From: JAEZDP01 sp044508265
GTDB taxonomy: Bacteria > Acidobacteriota > Vicinamibacteria > Vicinamibacterales > Vicinamibacteraceae
Direction of reading: 5' to 3'
Assembly (NCBI GenBank): GCA_044508265.1
Contig: JBIQIB010000043.1
Coordinates: 1-30,280, forward strand
DNA length: 30,280 nucleotides
Shown here: positions 24,128-30,280 of the stretch, piece after piece
How the letters are laid out: each line of letters starts with the position of its first letter
How positions within the stretch are numbered: the stretch's first letter is position 1
Notes under the pieces: model-generated
The model's database searches: none
What the model was told of the DNA's origin: nothing
What the model saw: the letters and a program-made list of their open reading frames with translations, nothing else
Program-made: the position numbers and the translations under genes

Positions 24128-25219
24128 TTACCGCGCGGCGACCCGTCGATGTGCCGACGCGAGCGTGACGTCGATCCATTGCGCCACGGCCGTGACGGCT
24201 TCTGCGTCGCGGACGACGCTGCCGAGCGGCGCCATCTGCGAGGACGGCGAGCGTGAGCGCATGCGCAGGAAGATGGCGCTCGCCTCGGAGTGGCCGGGCT
24301 TGACCAGCACGCTCTGTCCGTCCGGCAGCCCCGGCGCCTGCCAGCGCGTCGGCGTGTCGATCAGCCGCGCCACGGTTCCCTCCGGATCCGCGACGATGTC
24401 CCGCGTCGCCAGAGAAGCCTCGAAGCCCGCAATGGACGACGAGCCGTCGTGGCACATGCCGCAGTTTGCCGTGAGGTAGCCGAGCACCGCGCGCGATCGC
24501 GGCTCGCGGGCGGCAATCCGGACGGGCGTGGCCGTCCAGGCCGGCGGGACGGGACCGAATCGTCCCTCGGCGACGAGCACGTCTGCTGTGAGCATGCCCT
24601 GTTGGAGCGGCTCGGCGTGCAGCGCACCCGGGTCGCGGTCGGCCGAGAGCTGGAGCGCGTTGATGCCGAGGACGCGCGACCTCTCGGCAGGCCCGTGACA
24701 GGCGCTGCAGTCGCTGCGCGACGGCACGTCGTGCCAGCGGCCGGGCGCGACCTCGACGACCTTGCGCACACCTTCGGCCGGCGCGAGCTCCGCGTCCGTG
24801 CCGGCCTCGTTCCACACGTACGACACCGAGACCCAGCCCGACGCGCTCGCACGCCAGAAGAAGCGCGTCTCGACGCGGCGGTCACCGAGCGCGAACTCCT
24901 TCCACAGCTTCGTGCCGACGGGGAAGTCCCACGCGAACGGGTCGGTGCCGTCGATCGTCGCGCCCTCTGGCAGTGCGATCCACCGGCGCTTGGTCAGCCC
25001 GTCAGACCACAGCGGATACTGCGGCGCGTAGGCGCGCACGCCATCGGCGAGCGGACCGTGCGTGCCGTCCGCATACAAGCCCGTTCCTGAAAGGTATGGC
25101 GGTGGCTGCGGCGTCTCCGTGGACGGCGGAGCCACGGCGCCCGCCGTGACGATGCAGGCCGCGAGCCAGGCCACGACCGTCGTCGTCACGACGGACGTCG
25201 TGAGGCGCCGGCTGGTCAT
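24128..25219 (-). CDS. Exported diheme c-type cytochrome-like protein
   Basis: A 363-residue periplasmic protein with an N-terminal signal anchor or signal peptide (about 8-30, VVTTTVVAWLAACIVTAGAV). If the cysteine C22 is in a lipobox (WLAAC) it may be a lipoprotein. Two haem c motifs are visible: CSACH at 171-175 and CGMCH at 253-257. Between them lies GINALQLSADRD; before them VGTKLWKEFALGDRRVETRF, a pattern typical of the SO_2930/HNE_0200-like cytochrome family. Its ATG overlaps the stop of the upstream cytochrome by 4 bases, so the two are translationally coupled and probably exchange electrons. The longer frame to 25987 is a shadow of that gene. The redox partner is unknown. Confidence 0.85.
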   Translation of the reverse strand: MTSRRLTTSVVTTTVVAWLAACIVTAGAVAPPSTETPQPPPYLSGTGLYADGTHGPLADGVRAYAPQYPLWSDGLTKRRWIALPEGATIDGTDPFAWDFPVGTKLWKEFALGDRRVETRFFWRASASGWVSVSYVWNEAGTDAELAPAEGVRKVVEVAPGRWHDVPSRSDCSACHGPAERSRVLGINALQLSADRDPGALHAEPLQQGMLTADVLVAEGRFGPVPPAWTATPVRIAAREPRSRAVLGYLTANCGMCHDGSSSIAGFEASLATRDIVADPEGTVARLIDTPTRWQAPGLPDGQSVLVKPGHSEASAIFLRMRSRSPSSQMAPLGSVVRDAEAVTAVAQWIDVTLASAHRRVAAR

Positions 25220-25815
25220 GGCGCTTCTGGCGGATCGACAGGCGCGGGCACCCGGTTGTGTACCGGCGGCAGCGACTGGAGGTAGGCGAAGACGGAACCG
25301 AGGTCTTCGTCGGTCAGCGACCCGACCATCGGCCACGGCATGGGCGGCAGGATGGGACGTCCCTTGCCTTCGTGGCGGCCCGAGCGCAGGGTGGCAATGA
25401 ACGTCTCCTCGGTCCACTTGCCGAGGCCCGTCTCGGGATCGGGCGTCAGGTTCGCGCTGAAGCTCACGCCCCATGGCCCGGCGAACGCCGTGTTGGTGAC
25501 CGAGCCCATCCACGCCCACGGTCCTTGAGGCAGCTTCGGGGGCGGCGGCATGACGAAGTCGGCCGGGTGCCCGGTGAGCGCCCGCGACAAGTCCGGCTCG
25601 GGACCGCGCTCGCCCATCTTCCAGGGCGTATGGCAATCGTTGCAGCCCATCGCGCGCACGAGGTAGCGGCCGCGTTCGACGCGGGCAGGGTCCGCGGCAG
25701 AGGTAGTCGACGATGGATCGTTCGGCCCGCGGCCCAGCACCTTCCAGCTGATGGCTCCAGGGAGAACGGCAAGGGTCAGCGCCAGCGCGCTGGTGACCAA
25801 CGCATGTGATCTCAT
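25216..25815 (-). CDS. Exported monohaem cytochrome c
   Basis: A 199-residue protein with an N-terminal signal sequence (RSHALVTSALALTLAVLPGA). The single haem c site is CNDCH at 58-62 after RGRYLVRAMG, and the likely axial methionine is in PPMPWP near 165. The intervening region (NLTPDPETGLGKWTEETF, FIATLRSGRHEGKGR) is characteristic of cytochrome c subunits that pair with periplasmic dehydrogenases. GGAGAG eight bases before ATG 25815 is one of the few clear ribosome sites on this strand. It is the first gene of a minus-strand operon with the diheme protein and a methyltransferase. No dehydrogenase is encoded here. Confidence 0.87.
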   Translation of the reverse strand: MRSHALVTSALALTLAVLPGAISWKVLGRGPNDPSSTTSAADPARVERGRYLVRAMGCNDCHTPWKMGERGPEPDLSRALTGHPADFVMPPPPKLPQGPWAWMGSVTNTAFAGPWGVSFSANLTPDPETGLGKWTEETFIATLRSGRHEGKGRPILPPMPWPMVGSLTDEDLGSVFAYLQSLPPVHNRVPAPVDPPEAP

Positions 25816-25852
25816 GAGAACTCTCCGGATGAACGTTGCGACGCCGGGATGA

Positions 25853-25865
25853 AAGGTCGGACCTT
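25853..25865. promoter_or_regulatory. 13-bp palindrome in the divergent spacer
   Basis: AAGGTC G GACCTT at 25853-25865 is a perfect dyad in the 146-bp gap between the divergent cytochrome and oxygenase genes, 38 bases upstream of the cytochrome start. It resembles symmetric GGTCNGACC-type repressor sites. The regulator is unknown. Confidence 0.4.
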
Positions 25866-25949
25866 CTGACGCCTGGTGCCGGGGGGATGCGCCCAGGTGC
25901 GTCGCCGAAGGAGGTAACGTGCCGCTGCGGGCTACCGCACAGGGTCCGG

Positions 25950-25964
25950 TACGATTGGCGCATG
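25950..25964 (+). promoter_or_regulatory. Possible -10 box for leaderless start of the oxygenase gene
   Basis: TACGAT at 25950-25955 lies six bases before ATG 25962, with no Shine-Dalgarno. A transcript starting at the ATG is likely. The -35 region is not convincing. Confidence 0.45.
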
Positions 25965-26750
25965 CGCACGGTGTCGCAGCGCGTCAACGCCGAGCGCGTC
26001 GTCCTGTTCGGCTGGAGCCGGGCGATCCTCCTGCAGCTCGCGCATCCGCTCGTCGCCGCCGGCGTCGCCGATCACAGCCAGGTGGATCGGGGCGCCCTGG
26101 CAGCGGCACGGCGCCTGCACTCGACGGTGCGCGCCATGACGCACCTCACGTTCGGCTCGCCGCGTGAGCACGCCGAGGCCATCGCCGGCATCCTCGCCAT
26201 CCACCGCCGCGTGAACGGGCGCCTGCGTGAAGCGGTCGGGCCGTGGCCGGCCGGCACGCCGTACAGCGCCGAGGATCCGTCCCTCGTCCTGTGGGTGCAC
26301 GCGACACTCCTCGACTCGTTGCCTCTGGCTTACGAGTGGCTCGTCGCGCCGCTCTCGCCCGCCGAGCACGACGCGTACTGCCGCGAATCGGCGGAAGTCG
26401 CCTGCGAGCTCGGGGCACGCCCGGCAGACGTCCCTCGCAGCCGTGCCGAACTCGACGCCCTGATCGAGCAGATCCGCCGGAGCGGTCATCTGGCCGTGGG
26501 GGCCGACGCACGGGCGTTGGCAGCGACTGTCCTTTCACCTCCGTTCGGCCCGCTCGTCGCGCCTGCCAGGCACGCCAACAGGATCGTGACGACGGCACTG
26601 CTCCCCGACGACATGCGCGAGGCGTACGGCCTGCGCTGGGAAGGCGCCGATCGGCGGGCCTGTCGTCGCTGGATACGAGTGATCAGGGCGGCTCGTTCGA
26701 TGACGCCCCGACGGCTTCGCGAATGGCCGGAGGCGCGGCGTGTCGTGTAG
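25962..26750 (+). CDS. DUF2236 oxygenase (MpaB/latex-clearing-protein-like)
   Basis: A 262-residue cytoplasmic protein of the DUF2236 family. The conserved start NAERVVLFGWSRAILLQLAHPLVAAGV (about 8-34 overall), the later DPSLVLWVHATLLDS and the YCRESAEVACELG stretch are typical. Family members include latex-clearing protein and fungal MpaB; some bind haem b, with histidines such as the one in LAHP or WVHA as candidate ligands. ATG 25962 is chosen for its position next to MRTVSQRVNAERV; the frame remains open to 25836 but the added residues are not family-like. The cellular substrate is unknown. Confidence 0.85.
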   Translation: MRTVSQRVNAERVVLFGWSRAILLQLAHPLVAAGVADHSQVDRGALAAARRLHSTVRAMTHLTFGSPREHAEAIAGILAIHRRVNGRLREAVGPWPAGTPYSAEDPSLVLWVHATLLDSLPLAYEWLVAPLSPAEHDAYCRESAEVACELGARPADVPRSRAELDALIEQIRRSGHLAVGADARALAATVLSPPFGPLVAPARHANRIVTTALLPDDMREAYGLRWEGADRRACRRWIRVIRAARSMTPRRLREWPEARRVV

Positions 26751-26772
26751 CGGCAGCGCACGGAAGTTCCGC

Positions 26773-26787
26773 TACCATGGGCGGATG
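26773..26787 (+). promoter_or_regulatory. Possible -10 box for leaderless start of the DUF305 gene
   Basis: TACCAT at 26773-26778 lies exactly six bases before ATG 26785, as at 25950. No Shine-Dalgarno is present. A leaderless transcript is inferred. Confidence 0.4.
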
Positions 26788-27447
26788 AGATCCGCGCGCG
26801 GACTCGTCGCCATCGCCGTGACCGCCGCTGCAGTGGCGGGCGCCGCCGGCCCGGACGCGCGCCAGTCCGGGCCGCGTCTCGTCCAGCCGGGCGCCCCGGG
26901 CGAGCCGACGCGCGTCGTCGACGTGGCAGCGGCGACGGACACGAGCCGCGTTCGTCACACCGCCGCCGACGTTACTTTCATGCAGGGCATGATTGCCCAT
27001 CACGCCCAGGCCCTCGAGATGACGTCGCTCGTACCCACGCACACCGCGAGCCCCGACGTCACCCGGCTCGCGGAGCGCATCGCCGTCAGCCAGGCCGACG
27101 AGATGACGATGATGCGCGAATGGCTGACGCGTCGCGGCGTGGCCCCTGACGACGCGCATGCGAGCCACCACGCACACCACGGTTCTGCGGGTTCGCTGAT
27201 GCCGGGGATGCTGACCGACAGCGAGATGTCGGAGCTGCGCGCGGCGAAGGGCACGCGCTTCGACGAGTTGTTCCTCGCCGGCATGATCCGGCACCACGAG
27301 GGCGCCCTGGTGATGGTGCGTACCCTGCTCGAGACGCCAGGCGCCGGGCAGGAACCGGAGCTGTTCGCGTTCGTCTCCGACGTCGAGGCGGATCAAGGCA
27401 TGGAGATTCGGCGCATGCGCCGCATGCTCGGAGAGAGGACCCGATGA
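26785..27447 (+). CDS. Exported DUF305 four-helix protein
   Basis: A 220-residue exported protein: signal peptide 1-20, then two DUF305 half-domains with the double-histidine signatures FMQGMIAHHAQALEM (65-79) and LAGMIRHHEGALVM (164-177), plus a Met-rich stretch (ADEMTMM, 104-110) and a His cluster HASHHAHHG (125-133). DUF305 proteins are ferritin-like bundles, and some are linked to copper or other metal handling; the His and Met clusters suggest metal binding, which is inference. ATG 26785 is favoured over the longer frame from 26740 because it begins the signal peptide and follows a -10-like box. Its stop overlaps the LVIVD gene start by 4 bases, so the two proteins are made together. Confidence 0.88.
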   Translation: MRSARGLVAIAVTAAAVAGAAGPDARQSGPRLVQPGAPGEPTRVVDVAAATDTSRVRHTAADVTFMQGMIAHHAQALEMTSLVPTHTASPDVTRLAERIAVSQADEMTMMREWLTRRGVAPDDAHASHHAHHGSAGSLMPGMLTDSEMSELRAAKGTRFDELFLAGMIRHHEGALVMVRTLLETPGAGQEPELFAFVSDVEADQGMEIRRMRRMLGERTR

Positions 27448-29303
27448 GGCGAGTGTTGTTGCTGGGAGGCCTGAGCGCCGTCGTCACGATCCTGGTCATG
27501 CCGCTGGCGGCGCAGCAGGCGATGTCGGGCGGCGAGAGCGGCAGCGACCCGCGCGTCGGTCTCGCCGCGGGTTACGAGGACGCCGGCGAGGCGGCGTACC
27601 ACATGGAGCTCGTGGCGCACGTGCCGCGTCCGCCGGGGTTCTTCGACCCTGACGCCCCGGCCGGCGAGCCGCTGCCCGTGCCCTCGAAGGACGAGGACGC
27701 CGAGGGCGAGAAGCCCGAGTCGCCCGCCGCGCCTGCGAAGCCGGCGCCGAAGCCGTTCACCGGACTCAACTTCGTCAACACCGACCTGGCCTTCGCCGGC
27801 AATCACCTCTTCATCGGCAACTTCAACGGCTTCAACGTCTACGACATCTCGGCGCCGTCCCGGCCCGAGCTGGTGGCGGCTGTCGTCTGTCCCGGTGGCC
27901 AGGGCGACGTGTCGGTGCACGGATCGCTGCTCTTCATGTCGGTCGAGCAGACGCGCGGACGGCTCGACTGCGGCACGACCGGCGTCGACGACCCCGTGAG
28001 CGCCGAGCGCTTCCGCGGCGTCCGCATCTTCGACATCAGCGACGCGCGCACGCCGCGCCAGGTCGCGGCCGTGCAGACGTGCCGCGGGTCGCACACCCAC
28101 ACACTCGTCACCAAGCCGGACGATCCCTCGCGCGTCTACGTCTACGGCTCCGGGACGTCCGCCGTGCGGTCGGGCGAGGAGCTCGAGGGCTGTTCCGACG
28201 GCGACCCTGCCGAGAACCCCGACACGGCACTCTTCAGCATCGACGTCATCGAGGTGCCGGTCGCCAACCCGGAACGCGCGCGCATCGTCAGCCGGCCGCG
28301 GATCTTTGCCGACGAGGCCACCGGCAGCATCGCCGGGCTCTGGGCCGGCGGCGATCACGGTCCCGGCACGCAGGACACGGCGACGACCAACCAGTGTCAC
28401 GACATCACCGTGTATCCCGAGGTTGGCCTCGCGGCGGGCGCGTGCTCGGGTAACGGCATCCTGCTGGACATCAGCGACCCCGTCGCGCCGAAGCGCCTCG
28501 ACCACGTCATGGACGAGAACTTCGCCTACTGGCACTCGGCGACGTTCGCCGACAGCGGGACGAAGGTGATCTTCACCGACGAGTGGGGAGGCGGGCTCCG
28601 GCCGCGCTGCCAGGCGACGGACAAGCCGACGTGGGGCGCGAACGCGATTTTCGAGATCGTCGACCGCAAGCTGAAGTTCGCCGGCTACTACAAGCTGCCC
28701 GCGCCGCAGACGGCGACCGAGAACTGCGTCGCCCACAACGGCTCGCTCGTACCGGTTCCCGGGCGCGACATCATGGTGCAGGCGTGGTACCAGGGCGGCA
28801 TCTCGGTGTTCGACTTCACCGACCCGGCGAAGCCCGTCGAGATCGCGTACTTCGATCGCGGCCCGCTCGACGCCGACACGCTGATCACCGGCGGCTACTG
28901 GTCGGCGTACTGGTACAACGGCCACATCTACGGGGCCGAGATGGCGCGCGGGCTCGACGTGTTCACGCTGACGCCGGGCGAGCATCTGTCGAAGGACGAG
29001 CTCGAAGCGGCCGCCCTCGTGCAGGCGGGGCACTTCAACGTCCAGCACCAGGACCGCATCACGTGGCCGCCGCACCCGGCCGTCGGGCGGGCGTACGTCG
29101 CGCAGCTCGAACGGAGCGGGACGCTCTCGCCGCAGCAGGCCGGAGCGATCCGGGCGTGGCTCGCCCAGCGTCCTGTCCGTGCCGCCGGGGCGCCGAAGCT
29201 GGTGGCGTTGCTGAAGCAGGACGCCGCCAAGGCATCTGGTGTCGACGCTTCCCGGCTCGCCTCGCTGGCGTCCACGATCGAGGCGCTGGCCGGCGATCGC
29301 TGA
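27444..29303 (+). CDS. Exported LVIVD-repeat beta-propeller
   Basis: A 619-residue exported protein. Signal peptide 1-23 (to LAAQQA). A Pro/Glu/Ala-rich linker at about 68-104 is likely disordered. At least four LVIVD-type blades are visible: NVYDISAPSRPELVAAV (131-147), RIFDISDARTPRQVAAV (194-210), LLDISDPVAPKRLDHV (340-355) and SVFDFTDPAKPVEIAYF (454-470). Eight cysteines (149, 176, 213, 250, 318, 334, 389, 428) suggest disulfides, and clustered His (217, 219, 305, 319, 354, 364, 431) could hold a metal. The C-terminus is helical. The GTG/ATG overlap (ATGA at 27444) with the DUF305 gene implies that the two act together. The function of the pair is unknown. Confidence 0.86.
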   Translation: MRRVLLLGGLSAVVTILVMPLAAQQAMSGGESGSDPRVGLAAGYEDAGEAAYHMELVAHVPRPPGFFDPDAPAGEPLPVPSKDEDAEGEKPESPAAPAKPAPKPFTGLNFVNTDLAFAGNHLFIGNFNGFNVYDISAPSRPELVAAVVCPGGQGDVSVHGSLLFMSVEQTRGRLDCGTTGVDDPVSAERFRGVRIFDISDARTPRQVAAVQTCRGSHTHTLVTKPDDPSRVYVYGSGTSAVRSGEELEGCSDGDPAENPDTALFSIDVIEVPVANPERARIVSRPRIFADEATGSIAGLWAGGDHGPGTQDTATTNQCHDITVYPEVGLAAGACSGNGILLDISDPVAPKRLDHVMDENFAYWHSATFADSGTKVIFTDEWGGGLRPRCQATDKPTWGANAIFEIVDRKLKFAGYYKLPAPQTATENCVAHNGSLVPVPGRDIMVQAWYQGGISVFDFTDPAKPVEIAYFDRGPLDADTLITGGYWSAYWYNGHIYGAEMARGLDVFTLTPGEHLSKDELEAAALVQAGHFNVQHQDRITWPPHPAVGRAYVAQLERSGTLSPQQAGAIRAWLAQRPVRAAGAPKLVALLKQDAAKASGVDASRLASLASTIEALAGDR

Positions 29304-29318
29304 CGCACGCCCGCGCCT

Positions 29319-29335
29319 GCGCGGCGACGCCGCGC
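29319..29335. terminator. Hairpin between convergent genes
   Basis: GCGCGGC at 29319-29325 pairs with GCCGCGC at 29329-29335 across a 3-base loop, in the 36-bp space between the ends of the LVIVD and beta-lactamase genes. It could stop transcription from both sides, but no T-run is present. Confidence 0.4.
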
Positions 29336-29339
29336 CGTC

Positions 29340-30236
29340 TCAGCGTGCGCGTTCGGCCAGCAGCCGCTTCTCGAGCCGTTCGAGCGCCGTCGCCGCGTAG
29401 GCGCGGCAGCCGTTCGGGTCGCCGAAGGGATCCGGCGTGGCGCCGGCCTCGCGGCGTTCGAGCTTCGCCTGCAGGTCCGTGAACCCCGGGTGCGCCGCCA
29501 CCACGATGTCGCAGGGCAACGCCGCCACCTTCGCGATGGTGTCGCGGAACGTCGCGGCGAGATTGCCGTCGCTGAACCTGAAGTCGTCGGCCGACACGGC
29601 CGTCAGGCTGTCGGCATACACGATGTCCATGCAGCGATCGTCCTCGCACGACCGCCACGACCAGGCGGTGCCGCCGGGCGTGTGCCCGGGCGTGGCGTGC
29701 GCCGTCACCGCCAGGCGTCCGACGCGCAGTACCTCGCCGTCGGCGATCACCTTCACGTGCGGCACGGGCGGGAAGGCGTTCACCTCGCGGCCGAGACCGT
29801 ACTGCGGGTCGTCTGGCGTCGGCAGTCCACCTTCGAGCGCCCGGGCTGCCGCCGCCGTCGCCGCGACAGTGGCGTCGCTGGCACGCTGCAGCGCCGCGAC
29901 GCCACCGACATGGTCGTAGTGCGCGTGCGACGTCACGATGAGTCGGACGTCGGACGTCCGGAACCCCAGGGCGCGGATGCTGGCGTCGATGAGCGGCGCC
30001 GACTGCGGCAGGCCGCCGTCGATGAGCACGTGGCCGGCGTCCGAAGTCACGAGGACGGCCGAAAGCCCCGCCGTGCCGACGTACCAGGTGTTGCCGAAGA
30101 TGCGGAACGGCGCCTGCGGCGCGTTCCATTCGTCACAGGCCCCGCACACGATCGGCGTGTCAGGCTGGAGCCGGGCGGGCTCCTGTGGCTGGGACGCGTG
30201 GAGGGCGAGGGCTACGAGGGCGAGGGCGAGGAGCAT
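29340..30236 (-). CDS. Subclass B3 metallo-beta-lactamase
   Basis: A 298-residue exported enzyme. Zinc ligands match subclass B3: H104, H106, D108 and H109 in SHAHYDHVGG, H184 in ATPGHTPGGTAW and H249 in VAAHPGF. The start region CDEWNAPQAPFRIFGNTWYVG and the ADSLTAVSADDFRFS loop are typical of B3 enzymes, which hydrolyse beta-lactams including carbapenems; chromosomal B3 relatives are common in soil bacteria, so a role in antibiotic breakdown is likely but untested. The signal peptide is encoded by CTCGCC repeats and lacks a basic N-terminus. No Shine-Dalgarno precedes ATG 30236, and the octamer array begins immediately upstream. An in-frame stop four codons upstream rules out a longer start. 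Confidence 0.92.
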   Translation of the reverse strand: MLLALALVALALHASQPQEPARLQPDTPIVCGACDEWNAPQAPFRIFGNTWYVGTAGLSAVLVTSDAGHVLIDGGLPQSAPLIDASIRALGFRTSDVRLIVTSHAHYDHVGGVAALQRASDATVAATAAAARALEGGLPTPDDPQYGLGREVNAFPPVPHVKVIADGEVLRVGRLAVTAHATPGHTPGGTAWSWRSCEDDRCMDIVYADSLTAVSADDFRFSDGNLAATFRDTIAKVAALPCDIVVAAHPGFTDLQAKLERREAGATPDPFGDPNGCRAYAATALERLEKRLLAERAR

Positions 30237-30280
30237 GTCAGCGAGTCAGCGGGTCAGCGGGTCAGCGAGTCGGCGGGTCA
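30237..30280. repeat. Octamer array abutting the beta-lactamase start
   Basis: Five and a half consecutive 8-bp units GTCRGCGR (such as GTCAGCGA and GTCAGCGG) run from the first base before the beta-lactamase ATG to the window end and probably beyond. This is the same unit as at 4024-4285 and 126-157. On the coding strand the array leaves no space for a ribosome site. Confidence 0.8.

Noticed and set aside
1..30280. tRNA, rRNA, transposase, integrase or attachment sites
   Set aside because: I looked through the intergenic spaces and saw no cloverleaf-type sequence, rRNA segment, terminal inverted repeat with target duplication or mobile-element gene.

Overview
The window is about 30 kb of GC-rich bacterial DNA (roughly two thirds or more G+C) carrying 21 credible protein genes, one frameshifted gene and no RNA genes that I could find. 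Several features together point to Acidobacteriota, most likely a Vicinamibacterales-type (subgroup 6) genome: a PadR regulator directly in front of a large MacB/FtsX-type permease with no ATPase beside it (the ADOP arrangement), an Oar-like TonB-dependent receptor with an N-terminal carboxypeptidase-regulatory domain, a PEP-CTERM protein, Tat-exported hydrolases and a subclass B3 metallo-beta-lactamase. The run of 100 Ns flanked by an exact 55-bp duplication shows that this is a draft scaffold, probably a metagenome assembly. The taxonomic call is inference.

Layout. 1-255: two short repeat families. 256-864: glycine-zipper stress-type protein. 929-3992 (minus): two secreted alpha/beta hydrolases. 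3993-4321: an intergenic array of 8-bp repeats built as a large inverted repeat. 4322-5889: membrane protein plus secreted sialidase-fold beta-propeller. 6073-6989: PEP-CTERM surface protein broken by a 1-nt frameshift. 7084-13003: a tightly packed sugar operon (GntR/UTRA repressor, Tat-exported GH42-like glycosidase, ROK kinase, SIS phosphosugar isomerase, MFS permease) with overlapping or 1-nt junctions. 13281-16532: TonB-dependent receptor with its own promoter. 16741-18093: NADP-type glutamate dehydrogenase. 18208-21354: PadR plus ADOP permease. 21367-23280 (minus): PAS-histidine kinase-receiver hybrid. 23373-25815 (minus): methyltransferase and two c-type cytochromes. 25962-26750: DUF2236 (MpaB-like) oxygenase. 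26785-29303: translationally coupled DUF305 protein and LVIVD beta-propeller. 29340-30236 (minus): subclass B3 metallo-beta-lactamase.

How it works together. Most of the window looks like scavenging and envelope functions: secreted esterases and glycosidases, a receptor for outer-membrane import, a sugar permease and the enzymes to phosphorylate and isomerise the sugar, plus periplasmic electron carriers. The GntR operon is the clearest pathway unit; its substrate cannot be read from sequence. Two regulatory signals stand out: a 37-bp near-perfect palindrome over the PadR promoter and an inverted repeat right before the GntR start. Several genes have a -10-like hexamer only 5-7 nt before the start codon and no Shine-Dalgarno, suggesting leaderless transcripts.

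I found no CRISPR array, transposase, integrase, phage gene or clearly new multi-gene defence system. The least explained parts are the two repeat families, the DUF305-LVIVD pair and the altered ROK kinase.
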